Made by a program: the position numbers and the translations under genes. Below the pieces are notes generated by a model. It was not told the origin of the DNA and searched no databases. It saw only the letters and a program-made list of their open reading frames with translations. This document shows positions 27,301 through 35,539 of a DNA stretch of 64,000 nucleotides, piece after piece. The stretch's first letter is position 1. The number at the start of each line of letters is the position of its first letter. The stretch is from M2408 sp040386975 (GTDB taxonomy: Bacteria > Bacteroidota > Bacteroidia > Flavobacteriales_D > Crocinitomicaceae). Location: assembly GCA_040386975.1 (NCBI GenBank), contig JAZKEO010000020.1:1-64000 (forward strand). Direction: 5' to 3'.

Positions 27301-29125
27301 TGTCAACATCAAATAAAATGGAGGAAGGACTATCGATGTCGGAATTTAATTCTGTTGGACTTCCGAATGTTGCTGAACCTAAGTTTTTGTACCAAACGAC
27401 TTTGTTCATGTAATACAAAGAAGCATAAATGTCTAATTTTCCATCACCATCAAAATCCAAAAGATTAATTGTTACATCTCCACCAAGATAATCTCTATCG
27501 CTTACTAATTCCTGCATTTGATAAAACGTTCCATCTCCAAGGTTTTCGTACCAGGCAATAAAACTTAAGTTGAAATCTTTGATACTTGCTACAACATCGA
27601 TATCACCATCATTATCAATATCTCCTGAATCGTAACTTAAAATTTCTTCAAAAAACGAACTTCCAATGGTTGAAAGACTCACAAATGTTTCATTTCCATC
27701 GTTTAGCATGACTTGTGCATAACCCGATAGACTGTTTAAAGCGATTATATCCTGATCACCATCATTGTCATAATCCGCTGTATTGAAAAACCCTGGGGAA
27801 CCTAGACTATCTTGTAAAGCGATGATTTTTTGTCGAGAAAAACCTTCATCACCTAAATTTTCATACCAGGCTAATTTTTCTTCATCTAATCTATTTGGGT
27901 CACCATAAGATGAACCATTTGTTGAAACAACATCTAAATCTCCATCGCTATCTAAATCTACCGGACTCATTCCATGTAAGTAATCTTGCACATTTGATGA
28001 AATTGTTTTGAATGGGGCAAAAGCGTCAGAGCCAAGCCCCTTGACGAAATTTACTCGATTTGTTCCACCACTTGCATATACAATATCGATTATTCCGTCG
28101 TTGTTATAATCTTCAGTGTTAACTGAATTGATATCTTCCCTTGTATTTCTTATTACTCTAAATGTATAGCTTCCTGTTCCATCATTTTCTAACCAGCTTA
28201 ATTCGTAAGCATCTGGTGATACTTCACCGTAAACGAAATCTTGGTCTCCATCGTTATCAATATCGGCTGAAGCCATTGTTACTACATCATTGTTGTTGTA
28301 AACCGTTGATGGTAAAAAGAAATCTTGAATGTCGTTATCGAATTTGTAAAGCTTAAGATTGGTTGAGTTAGCAATAATTAGATCTAAATCTCCATCGCTG
28401 TCAGTGTCCGTTAAAAGTGTTGCACGTGTGTCTGCTGAAGAATTATTTACAGTTCCCATATATTCATATGTCCCATCAGTTTTATTTAACCACCATTTAA
28501 CAGCGTATCCTGAACCTGTAAAGGCAAGAATATCTTTAAAACCATCATTGTCAATGTCTGCGACTTTAATATTTACCACACGTGTAAAGGCATCAATAAG
28601 TTGTTTTTGAGCAAACTGACCATTTCCAAGATTTTTATACCAAACAATTTGATCTGCAAGTTGTCCTGCAGCAATAACGTCAATTTTCCCATCATTATCT
28701 ACATCTGCAACTTCAACATCAACTGCAGAAAGCAAGGCATTGTCAATAATTAATGTATTTGAAAAATAACCGTTTCCAAGATTTTCATACCAAGCAATTT
28801 TATTGTCTGTTGCGGATGCTGAAACAAGATCTAAATCTCCATCTCCATCAAAATCTCCAGTATTTATATCCTTTGCACCCATTGCTTTTGTTGTAATTAA
28901 TCGTTGGAATGCAAAATTTCCACTTCCAAGATTTTCGTACCATGAAATACTATTCGTTTGTTGAATCGTAAAAACATCTTTATCTCCATCGTTGTCCATG
29001 TCGGCTGAATGAGAATTCACAACATCGTAAGATTGACCAGATTCAATCAAATGTTCAGTTAAATTTTGAGAAATTCCTGTTACTTTAAAACTTAAAAGTA
29101 AAAGAAGAAAATAGAGTTTTTTCAT
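24353..29125 (-). CDS. Giant secreted FG-GAP/lamin-tail protein with T9SS sorting domain
   Basis: A 1590-residue surface protein. After a signal peptide (MKKLYFLLLLLSFKVTGIS), residues about 25-750 form many FG-GAP/VCBS beta-propeller units with calcium-binding DxDxDGDxD loops (DMDNDGDKD, DFDGDGDLD, DVDNDGKID and others). A lamin-tail-like domain follows (ELYISEYIKGSSFNKAIEIYN, about 815-940). Residues about 970-1480 are tandem Cys-containing modules with the core Y-TWINGVTY and GCDSIV-LNLTI. The last 75 residues (ILYPNPTTE ... GVYMIHVF) are a type A T9SS sorting domain. It is probably exported across the outer membrane and anchored or released as an adhesin-like protein. Confidence 0.9.
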   Translation of the reverse strand: MKKLYFLLLLLSFKVTGISQNLTEHLIESGQSYDVVNSHSADMDNDGDKDVFTIQQTNSISWYENLGSGNFAFQRLITTKAMGAKDINTGDFDGDGDLDLVSASATDNKIAWYENLGNGYFSNTLIIDNALLSAVDVEVADVDNDGKIDVIAAGQLADQIVWYKNLGNGQFAQKQLIDAFTRVVNIKVADIDNDGFKDILAFTGSGYAVKWWLNKTDGTYEYMGTVNNSSADTRATLLTDTDSDGDLDLIIANSTNLKLYKFDNDIQDFFLPSTVYNNNDVVTMASADIDNDGDQDFVYGEVSPDAYELSWLENDGTGSYTFRVIRNTREDINSVNTEDYNNDGIIDIVYASGGTNRVNFVKGLGSDAFAPFKTISSNVQDYLHGMSPVDLDSDGDLDVVSTNGSSYGDPNRLDEEKLAWYENLGDEGFSRQKIIALQDSLGSPGFFNTADYDNDGDQDIIALNSLSGYAQVMLNDGNETFVSLSTIGSSFFEEILSYDSGDIDNDGDIDVVASIKDFNLSFIAWYENLGDGTFYQMQELVSDRDYLGGDVTINLLDFDGDGKLDIYASLYYMNKVVWYKNLGSATFGSPTELNSDIDSPSSILFDVDNDSDLDIVTVSRFDHKIVWQRKTGSTYSAEILIDSNLLFPDGLQIGDFDGDGLKDLFINHNYEMLWYKNLSGGNFSAHMHVMPLYQGVAVNPLVDMNNDSKLDILVGEIFKAKISWFENVGSACVTKVIQLNDTICQGSSYAFNGENIFEAGTYVDTLLTSNLCDSVVILNLRVKTNGCVLATCNELYISEYIKGSSFNKAIEIYNPTNENIDLSTYSVNVYINGSTTPTNSITLSGIIYADSTFVIAHPTSAVGILNMADLQTSALNFNGNDAIALTKDITNIDVIGQIGFDPGSAWTDSGISTNGMTLIRKYTNTSGNISNSAYLPSLYFDALPLDDFTNLKMHSSECQLTLCNTDSTLMVRICQGDSYTFNGNSYSNTGVYFDTIPNASLCDSVVTLNLSVNSSLKYVDTYICSNETYLFNGQNLSTPGVYFDTLANIYGCDSVVKLTLRVYQSVNYTLNQTICFGESIVVNGTTYSSSITGAIETFPNAGSNGCDSIVTINLTVRPMITGVDVRHTCGPLTWINGVTYSTNNTTATHLLPNASHFGCDSLVTLNLTIHGATSGTHTVSACESYTWINGLTYSNDNNTATHTLVGANQYGCDSIVTLNLTINLINSSLDVVTACQSYTWMNGVTYTSNNSTASFTLPNATVTGCDSIIYLELTILPAAHGTDFRNECAPFTWINGVSYSTNNTTATFALDNAAASGCDSIVHLNLSIIPPANGNDVRSECAPFTWINGITYTANNSIATFTLDNTAASGCDSIVHLMLTIIPPSVSNDVQSACESFTWIDGNTYTASNSTAIFTIPNGAASGCDSIVHLNLTINSVNSTITNSNNTLSSTVNGATYHWIDCATNTPINGATNQSFTPTVNGSYAVIATKNECVDTSACMVINNVGQNELTSTSKIILYPNPTTESTTLNLNDFSNVSIEVLDLSGKIIFKSEKINTQLYSIPSLQFAKGVYMIHVFNEEINENFELVKL
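25000..26220 (-). repeat. Tandem 60-70-residue Cys-module repeats within the giant T9SS protein
   Basis: At least ten in-frame modules of about 180-200 bases share the coding core for CxSYTWINGVTY and, later, GCDSIVxLNLTI. Neighbouring modules near 25000-25300 are nearly alike, for example the repeated APFTWING and ASGCDSIVHL segments, which points to recent unequal exchange inside the gene. Confidence 0.8.
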
Positions 29126-29163
29126 TTTGGTGTTTTTAGAGGGTTAAATTTAATTAAAAAAGT

Positions 29164-30141
29164 TTACTTTCCAGTGTAGTTTTTAAATAAATCCATCAAG
29201 GCATTTTCATCTGAAATTCCCTTCATTTTTTTATTTAAAGCTTTTAAAGTTGGTGTTTCACTTTTTTCTAAAACAAGTAAAAAAGTATAATCTTTATTCC
29301 AAACGGCAAGTAAATCAAGCGCTTTTTGTTTGTCAGTCTCGTTTTTAATTTGATTTTCACGACTTTTAACTATTGTCTCCATAGCACGTGAAACTTCTGC
29401 GAACGTATAGACAAACCCAACTACTGGAACATTTTGCTTGATGTCCTTTATTTGTCTTAACTCATCTTCCAATTTTCTTTGTATGTTTCTAAATCCGATT
29501 AATTCTTTCGATTCTGCATAGCCAGGATTAACGTAAGATTTATATTTGTCATCCAGTAAAATTGAAGCTGGAATTTCATATCTGATAATTGGAGATTTAG
29601 GATTTGGAACATATTCACGTTTTGAAAAAACATCTCGTTCTTTGTAAGCATTATTCTCAAAATATCCTTCTTTTCCAGTTTTATAAGCAGCTTCGATATC
29701 AAAATAAACAGTGTCATCCGCATTATCTAAAGTAATTGAACCTTTGTAATAATACATGTTTTTTGGATTTTTTAAAACTTCAGCAGTTCCAAGTAAATAG
29801 TAACTCAAAGTTTTATCTGCTCCATATTTCGCTTTAAATAGATCCGATTCTATATTCCAATAAATATTGTCTTTGATGTATGCTTTTCCGTTGGAATTGT
29901 AATTTAAAGTGGAAGTAATCTGTTGATAAGTATACGTTTTTTTGAAAGCTACCATGTCCACTTCCATTAAAATGTTTACATTGGATTCCATTTTGTCGTT
30001 TAGTGGAATAGTAATTTGTTCAGCTTCTTTCAAAAGTGTTTTAGCGCCGTCTTGAATTTTGTAGTATTTGACTTGAGCGTTTACTGGTTGTAAAACTGCT
30101 AAAGTGATAAGTGTTAGGATAAATAAATTTCTTGTCTTCAT
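29164..30141 (-). CDS. Hypothetical exported protein (325 aa)
   Basis: A signal peptide (MKTRNLFILTLITLAVLQPVNA) precedes a soluble Lys/Tyr-rich domain with no family I recognise. There is no lipobox, so it should be periplasmic or secreted. It lies 38 bases upstream of the giant T9SS gene on the same strand and might share its transcript. Its two flanks resemble the two flanks of the CPBP protease gene at 30462-31364, so these two unrelated genes occupy equivalent slots. Confidence 0.65.
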   Translation of the reverse strand: MKTRNLFILTLITLAVLQPVNAQVKYYKIQDGAKTLLKEAEQITIPLNDKMESNVNILMEVDMVAFKKTYTYQQITSTLNYNSNGKAYIKDNIYWNIESDLFKAKYGADKTLSYYLLGTAEVLKNPKNMYYYKGSITLDNADDTVYFDIEAAYKTGKEGYFENNAYKERDVFSKREYVPNPKSPIIRYEIPASILLDDKYKSYVNPGYAESKELIGFRNIQRKLEDELRQIKDIKQNVPVVGFVYTFAEVSRAMETIVKSRENQIKNETDKQKALDLLAVWNKDYTFLLVLEKSETPTLKALNKKMKGISDENALMDLFKNYTGK

Positions 30142-30194
30142 TTTTACATTATTTAGTAAATCAAAATTAGAAATTACTAAATTGGTAAAATACA

Positions 30195-30280
30195 GAGATT
30201 TAAAAGCGTGAGACTTGAAGCTAAAAACGTTCCTTTTAGATTTAAATCCGTAAAATGGGTTTTTTAAATTGAATTAAATT
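30195..30280. repeat. Diverged duplicate of the lytT 3' flank
   Basis: This stretch aligns with 31448-31532 (the region at and just after the lytT 3' end) over about 85 bases. Shared pieces include AGATTTAAAAG, TTGAAG, GATTTAAAT and TTTTAAATTGAATT. It shows that DNA from beside lytT was copied next to the truncated gene remnant at 30242-30436. Confidence 0.55.
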
Positions 30281-30436
30281 ACCTTTTATCAGCGTTATTT
30301 TCAGCGAAAATTGCGGGAATAATTGTTTTAAAACACCATAAACCTGACCGAATTCAATTAGATATTCTTGCAAATTTTGAGAAAATACAGCTTCTTTCAA
30401 ATTTAAAAGCAAAACAATAAAGTAGATTTTTTTATG
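30242..30436 (-). pseudogene. Decayed copy of the 5' end of the giant T9SS gene
   Basis: The minus-strand translation KKIYFIVLLLN ... FSQNLQEYLIEFGQVYGV aligns with the N-terminus of the 1590-residue protein (KKLYFLLLLLSF ... ISQNLTEHLIESGQSYDV). The start ATG is replaced by CAT, and after about 35 codons the matching frame shifts and acquires stops. The upstream leader GTTAAATTTAATTAAAAAAG is also duplicated (compare 29143-29162 with 30454-30473). This is a non-functional duplication remnant. Confidence 0.75.
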
Positions 30437-30461
30437 TTGGTGTTTTTTTTGAGAGTTAAAT

Positions 30462-31364
30462 TTAATTAAAAAAGTTTTTTTCCTCAATAGTTTCTTTTGG
30501 AAAGTGCTTTTTGAAAAAACCTTTTTTGTTCAAATAAATAATCAGTAGTAAAAACCCAAATAGGATAAATACATTTGCGTAATGATATGACCAATTAGGT
30601 ATGTTGTATATTTCAATATTATAAATTGCTCCTAACTTCCAATTTGTTCCAAAAAATGAAAACTCGACCCAATTCACACCACTATGCAAAGCAACTGGCA
30701 ACCAAATTGAATTTGAGTAGAAATACAAAAGTGAAAAAATGTATGAAAAAATAAAAAGACATAGAAAATATCCAAGACTAAAATCGTTTAGTACAAAATG
30801 GCCAAGGCTAAATATCAATCCCATAATTACAAATACTAAATGTGGATTCATATAATTCTTTAGTTTTTTTATAGGATATGCTCTTGTACCTAATTCTTCG
30901 ATGAAGGAATTCCAAAAAATGAATCCGAGCATGAAGTAGATATAATAAGCCAAATAAGTTAAAATTGAAATGTCCTTAGGAATTACTTTAATAAACTTAA
31001 CATTCTCAGCACTTAAGATTAAAACAATATATTTCAGCAAAACTAAAATTGCACCAATAATAAACCCAATTAACATTGTTCTCCAAATTTCTCCTTGAAA
31101 TCCTAATTCAGATAATTTTTTTTGATGTATATATTTTTGTGCAAGCCATATTATTCCAATTGAACATAATCCAAACAAAAAAAAGAAAAATGCGTTTCCA
31201 AAACTAACATCAAAATTTTGCCCAGAATTAATTTTAAAACCAAATAGTTCAGCAATAAATATTATCGGTAACATAATCGCAACAGAAAAGAATACCGTAA
31301 GTGTTACCGTAATTATTTTAATGAATAAATAATTCTTATAGATTTTTCTATATTTTTCTAACAT
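30462..31364 (-). CDS. CPBP-family intramembrane metalloprotease
   Basis: A 300-residue polytopic membrane protein with about seven hydrophobic segments. The CPBP (Abi, Rce1-like) active-site motifs are present: E156-E157-x3-R161 (EELGTR), H189 in SLGHF, and H227-x3-N231 in HSGVN. These are the glutamate base and metal ligands of type II CAAX-protease relatives. Bacterial members act in bacteriocin self-immunity or in processing membrane peptides. Which applies here is unknown. Its 3' end overlaps the duplicated leader of the pseudogene to its left. Confidence 0.85.
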   Translation of the reverse strand: MLEKYRKIYKNYLFIKIITVTLTVFFSVAIMLPIIFIAELFGFKINSGQNFDVSFGNAFFFFLFGLCSIGIIWLAQKYIHQKKLSELGFQGEIWRTMLIGFIIGAILVLLKYIVLILSAENVKFIKVIPKDISILTYLAYYIYFMLGFIFWNSFIEELGTRAYPIKKLKNYMNPHLVFVIMGLIFSLGHFVLNDFSLGYFLCLFIFSYIFSLLYFYSNSIWLPVALHSGVNWVEFSFFGTNWKLGAIYNIEIYNIPNWSYHYANVFILFGFLLLIIYLNKKGFFKKHFPKETIEEKNFFN

Positions 31365-31521
31365 TTTTATTTAGGACGGTTTAAATTGGATTAATCAATT
31401 TCTGTTTTTAGATTTAATCAAAACAAAACTACTAAAAATTAAATAGAACTTAAAATAGATTTAAAAGTGCATGATTTGAAGTTGTAAACAGGCTACTTTG
31501 ATTTAAATTCGTAAATTGATT

Positions 31522-32265
31522 TTAAATTGAATTTATCAAACTCAACACATATTCTTTTTTTCTTGAAGAAACAGGAATTTCAGAATTATCTTTCATGATG
31601 ATATGGTTATCCGATTTTTCGTAACAGAAAAAATAATCCATATTTATCAAATGAGATTGATGTACGCGAGCAAAATTCTGCGCTGAAAGCATTTCATCAA
31701 ATTCTTTAATCAATTTTGAAACGACAATTTTTTTGCCTTCTTGAAAATAAACTGTTGTGTAACTTCCCTCAGATTCAAAGCGAATAATTTCACTACTATT
31801 TACAGAATAAATACGTTCAAGTGTTTTGAGAACTACTTTTTTGTCTTTATTTTGAGCTGAAACTTGATTTAATAAAAGTTTCACTTTCTGATTTAAATCA
31901 CTTTTAGAAATCACCTCACTCGCTTTTTTTACGGCTGAAATTAAAGCTGGAGGCGACAAAGGCTTTAAAATATAATCAACAGCAGCAACTTTAAATGCTT
32001 CTATTGCAAATTCAGAATGAGCGGTAATGAAAATAACTTTGAAATCAATTGTGTCAAAATAACTCAACAAGTCAAAACCCGTTCCATCGGGCATTTCGAT
32101 ATCCAAAAAAACTAAATCGGGTTTGTTTTCTTCAATGCAAGCATAGCCTGACTGAACGGAATCTGCCATTCCACAAATTTCAACTTCCTTACAAAACTTT
32201 TGTAGGAGATTTGAAATCAATTCTGAATTATTCGGTTCATCGTCTATAATGACAGCTTTTATCAT
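31522..32265 (-). CDS. LytTR-family response regulator
   Basis: A 247-residue response regulator. The receiver domain carries the acidic pocket IIDDE (D8, D9), phospho-acceptor D55 in FLDIEMPDGTGFD, and K105-type KPLSPP. The C-terminal half is a LytTR DNA-binding domain (RIYSVNSSEIIRFESEGSYTTVYF, ARVHQSHLINMDYF, IPVSSRKKEYV). It overlaps the sensor kinase stop by 4 bases (ATGA), so the pair is translationally coupled. Target genes cannot be read from the window. Confidence 0.93.
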   Translation of the reverse strand: MIKAVIIDDEPNNSELISNLLQKFCKEVEICGMADSVQSGYACIEENKPDLVFLDIEMPDGTGFDLLSYFDTIDFKVIFITAHSEFAIEAFKVAAVDYILKPLSPPALISAVKKASEVISKSDLNQKVKLLLNQVSAQNKDKKVVLKTLERIYSVNSSEIIRFESEGSYTTVYFQEGKKIVVSKLIKEFDEMLSAQNFARVHQSHLINMDYFFCYEKSDNHIIMKDNSEIPVSSRKKEYVLSLINSI

Positions 32266-34202
32266 CTTTTGAATTGTTTAAATGGAATTTCAAAAATTAC
32301 TCTAACGCCAGTTTGATTTTCGTTTTCAAGACAAAGGTCGTGAATTTCTATATCGAAACTTGAATTTGTATTCAAAAATAAAGCATTTATTCTTTCTTGC
32401 GTAATAATTGTCGCTAAAGATTCATGCGATTTGATTTTCGGTTTCAATTCATCTGATTTTTTTAAACCAATGCCATTGTCTTCAATTTCAAAACGTAAAT
32501 TTGTTTCTCGTTTGAAAATTTTAACTTGGATTAAGCCTTTTTCTTTCAAGTGAAAAATTCCATGTTCAATTGCATTTTCAATAAAAGGCTGAGCAAGCAT
32601 GGGAGGGATTTCAACTTGACTTGCAATTAAATCTGAATCAATTTTAACTTCATACTCAAATTTATTATTAAATCGAAATTGTTGCAATTGCAAGTAGTTT
32701 TCTAATAATTTTATTTCAGATTCTAAACTTATGGTGTCTTTTCGTGAAAAATCTAAAATCATGCGCATCAAATCAGCAAATTGAGCCAAATAAGTTCCAG
32801 CAGTCAAACCATCTTCTTTGAAAATACAATTTTGAATAGCATTTAAAGAATTAAAAATAAAGTGAGGATTCATTTGTGAAACCAACAATTTTTGCTTCAA
32901 AATATTACTTTTTTGTTCAGCAATGGTTTTCTTTTGTTTGGTGTTTTTGAAACTAAAAAATCCAAAAATTCCAATTATCAGAATCAAAGCAGAAATCGAA
33001 ATTATCCAAACATTTCTTTGGAAAGAAGCTTTTTCTGCCTTGGCTTTTGCTAAGAGTTCTTTTTTCTCAAAATGATGTTTATATTGCTCCTGAAGCTGAG
33101 TGCTTTTAGCTTCTTTTACAGAATTACTATGCAGTGAAACGGAATACTGTACAGCATAAGTTACGCTTTGTTCCCATTTTTTTTGCTCTTTAAAAATAAA
33201 CATCAAAGACTGAGTAGTTTTTAAAAGTTCAGCCGCAAAATTATTTTCTTTTGCAATTACGTACGCATCTAAAGTATACTTTTCTGCTAAAGCATATTCT
33301 TTTTTGTTCTCATAAGCAGAGCCTAATAACCATTTTGAAATACAAACTAAATATACATCCTTCTCGTTCTCTCCAATTTCCAAACTTTTTTGAAAATTTA
33401 AAATTGCTTCGTTTAATTTTTTAGTTTTTTGATCAATCGTTCCTTGATGCATGAATATTAAAGACTTTTCAATACCGATTGCATGATTTGAAAATTTTCT
33501 TGCTTGCCTCAGGTAAGAATTTGCCTTTGTATAATTTTTTTTCAAAATATAAAAATCTGCTATATTACAATTCGCTACATAAATTCCACTTTTTAATTTG
33601 CTTTTTTTGTAGTAATTTAATGCTTTTTTATTATACAAAAGTGTTAGTTTCTCGTCATAAATTAAACTTGAAGCATCAGCCAGCCTTAAATAAGATTCAG
33701 CAATTTTATTATAATCCTTAATTAGTTCAAAATATTTAATCGCTCTATAAAAAATTAAAATCGCTCTTTCATAATTCCCTCTATTTGAATATATTGTTGC
33801 GATTTCATAAAGTGGACTACCATAGTTTTGAGCACTTTTGATTTCCACGAATACTTTCAAACTTTGTCGATAACTAATTATTGCTGAATCATCTTTGAAT
33901 TTATCTGAGAAGTTTATTCCTTCATTAAATAGTGCTTCTGCCAATTCAAATGAATATTTTTTATATAAAACAGAATTTGACTTAAATTTAAATCTATTTT
34001 TTTGAGCTAATTTTTTTCTTTCTTGATTGTAAGTTTGCCAAACGCCATCTTCTTCCAATTCAACTAATTGAGCCAAAATATTCAAACGCGTTGTATCGTG
34101 AATCTTGGTTTTTAATTTTGCCTTCAAAGCGTCCAAGTCTTGTGCATCAAAAGAAAAACTTTTAAAAACAAAAAGAACAATCAAAAGAAAATATTTTATC
34201 AT
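32262..34202 (-). CDS. LytS-type sensor histidine kinase with TPR sensor region
   Basis: A 646-residue histidine kinase. A signal peptide is followed by tandem TPR-like helical pairs (about residues 60-370), one transmembrane helix (VWIISISALILIIGIFGFF, about 400-418) and a His_kinase domain with phospho-acceptor H in QMNPHFIFNSLNAIQN. The ATPase domain contains QPFIENAIEHGIFH and EDNGIGL. TPR-containing periplasmic sensors of this kind are frequent in Bacteroidota. It would phosphorylate the overlapping LytTR regulator. The ligand is unknown. Confidence 0.92.
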   Translation of the reverse strand: MIKYFLLIVLFVFKSFSFDAQDLDALKAKLKTKIHDTTRLNILAQLVELEEDGVWQTYNQERKKLAQKNRFKFKSNSVLYKKYSFELAEALFNEGINFSDKFKDDSAIISYRQSLKVFVEIKSAQNYGSPLYEIATIYSNRGNYERAILIFYRAIKYFELIKDYNKIAESYLRLADASSLIYDEKLTLLYNKKALNYYKKSKLKSGIYVANCNIADFYILKKNYTKANSYLRQARKFSNHAIGIEKSLIFMHQGTIDQKTKKLNEAILNFQKSLEIGENEKDVYLVCISKWLLGSAYENKKEYALAEKYTLDAYVIAKENNFAAELLKTTQSLMFIFKEQKKWEQSVTYAVQYSVSLHSNSVKEAKSTQLQEQYKHHFEKKELLAKAKAEKASFQRNVWIISISALILIIGIFGFFSFKNTKQKKTIAEQKSNILKQKLLVSQMNPHFIFNSLNAIQNCIFKEDGLTAGTYLAQFADLMRMILDFSRKDTISLESEIKLLENYLQLQQFRFNNKFEYEVKIDSDLIASQVEIPPMLAQPFIENAIEHGIFHLKEKGLIQVKIFKRETNLRFEIEDNGIGLKKSDELKPKIKSHESLATIITQERINALFLNTNSSFDIEIHDLCLENENQTGVRVIFEIPFKQFKR

Positions 34203-34221
34203 GCTTATGAATTAGTATTCA

Positions 34222-34229
34222 CAAACATA
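34222..34229 (-). promoter_or_regulatory. Candidate -7 box for the kinase-regulator operon
   Basis: On the minus strand TATGTTTG matches TAnnTTTG, 19 bases before the kinase ATG. Confidence 0.4.
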
Positions 34230-34281
34230 CAATAAAGATGTTAAAACTAAATAATTTGAATTTTTTTATTTATTTTGTACT

Positions 34282-35217
34282 ATGAAAATTCTCTTTATCG
34301 ATTCTGTTCACGAAATTCTTGAAAAACGTTTAACTGACGCTGGTTTTTTGTGTATTGACGGAACAAGTTTTTCACTCGAAGAAATAAAAGCTAAACTTTC
34401 AGAAATTGATGGAATTATCATTCGAGCACGATTTTCTTTAAATGAAGATATTTTACAATTTGCTCCGAACTTAAAATTCATTGCTCGTTCAGGTGCTGGA
34501 ATGGAGAATATCGATGAAAACTATTGTCAAAAACGAAATATTATTTTGTTTAATGCTCCAGAAGGAAATCGAAATGCAGTTGGCGAACACGCTTTGGGAA
34601 TGTTACTTTCTTTAATGAATAAAATTCATACTGCTAACCGCGATGTGAAAAACGGACTTTGGGAAAGAGAAAAAAATCGTGGACTTGAACTTGACGGAAA
34701 AACTGTTGGAATCATTGGTTTTGGGAACAATGGTTCATCTTTTGCCAAAAAGCTACAAGGTTTTGAGGTCGAAATTTTAGCTTACGATAAATTTAAAACA
34801 GGATTTTCAAATGAACATATTAAAGAAGCGAGTTTAGAAAAAATCTTTGAAAAAGCTGATGTTGTAAGTTTTCACATCCCTCAAAATGACGAAACAATTT
34901 ATTTTGCTAACGAAGAATTTTTTTCATCTTTTAAGAAATCAATCTTTTTATTGAATCTTTCACGCGGAAAAATCGTTGAAACAAAAGCACTTTTAAATGC
35001 AATCAACTCAGGGAAAGTTTTGGGAGCAGGTTTGGATGTCTTGGAATACGAAAAATCAAGTTTTGAAAATATGTTTGACGATTCTTTACCAACAGAATTC
35101 AAAGAATTAATTCAATCCAAAAAAGTATTGTTAACACCACATGTTGGCGGTTGGACACAAGAAAGCTATTTTAAATTGAGTGATGTATTAGCGACAAAAA
35201 TTTTGGAAAAATTTTAA
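34282..35217 (+). CDS. D-isomer 2-hydroxyacid dehydrogenase (phosphoglycerate dehydrogenase-like)
   Basis: A 311-residue NAD-dependent D-2-hydroxyacid dehydrogenase. The catalytic domain begins MKILFIDSVHEILE. The Rossmann motif is G146-x-G148-x2-G151 (GFGNNG). Catalytic Arg is in NLSRGKIVE, Glu in GLDVLEYE, and His in TPHVGGWTQES. It resembles SerA without the ACT domain. Whether it makes 3-phosphohydroxypyruvate or reduces another 2-oxoacid is unclear, because no ser genes are adjacent. It is monocistronic and convergent with the gene ending at 35222. Confidence 0.88.
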   Translation: MKILFIDSVHEILEKRLTDAGFLCIDGTSFSLEEIKAKLSEIDGIIIRARFSLNEDILQFAPNLKFIARSGAGMENIDENYCQKRNIILFNAPEGNRNAVGEHALGMLLSLMNKIHTANRDVKNGLWEREKNRGLELDGKTVGIIGFGNNGSSFAKKLQGFEVEILAYDKFKTGFSNEHIKEASLEKIFEKADVVSFHIPQNDETIYFANEEFFSSFKKSIFLLNLSRGKIVETKALLNAINSGKVLGAGLDVLEYEKSSFENMFDDSLPTEFKELIQSKKVLLTPHVGGWTQESYFKLSDVLATKILEKF

Positions 35218-35221
35218 ATAC

Positions 35222-35515
35222 TTAACGGCTATACTTTTGTTGTAAACGCTGTTTTTTCTTGCGTTGACGTAGCATTTTTTTATTTCGTCTTTTATTCTTT
35301 TTTACACTTTTTTTTGCTTGAGGCGATTGCCTGTCCCAATGTGCTTTTTGAGCTTCTTTTTGAGCCTTTTTTGCTGCTTTTGCATCTGCTTTTCGTTTGG
35401 CATCAATCACTTGTTGTGCTTCTTCAACCGAACCAACTGTTTGAGAAAAAGAAGTTTGAAAGCATAATAAAATCAGGCTCAAAAGCGTTATTTTAAAAAG
35501 TCTTTTAAATTCCAT
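35222..35515 (-). CDS. Small exported Lys/Arg-rich protein (97 aa)
   Basis: A signal peptide (MEFKRLFKITLLSLILLCFQTSFS) is followed by an extremely basic, Ala/Lys/Gln-rich helical tail with blocks such as KKSVKKNKRRNKK and RQRKKKQRLQQK. No family is recognised. Similar short basic exported proteins are common in Flavobacteriales and may bind anionic envelope polymers, which is inference. It is divergent from the lipoprotein gene at 35540 with only 24 bases between the starts. Confidence 0.6.
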   Translation of the reverse strand: MEFKRLFKITLLSLILLCFQTSFSQTVGSVEEAQQVIDAKRKADAKAAKKAQKEAQKAHWDRQSPQAKKSVKKNKRRNKKMLRQRKKKQRLQQKYSR

Positions 35516-35522
35516 AACTTTG
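35515..35522 (+). promoter_or_regulatory. Candidate -7 box for the Rieske-like lipoprotein gene
   Basis: TAACTTTG matches TAnnTTTG, 17 bases before the ATG at 35540. The upstream -33 area must lie within the 5' coding end of the divergent gene. Confidence 0.4.
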
Positions 35523-35539
35523 TACAGCTTATTTTTTCA

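Noticed and set aside
24353..29125. Repeat-rich region as a CRISPR or satellite
   Set aside because: Repeats are in frame and encode clear protein modules.
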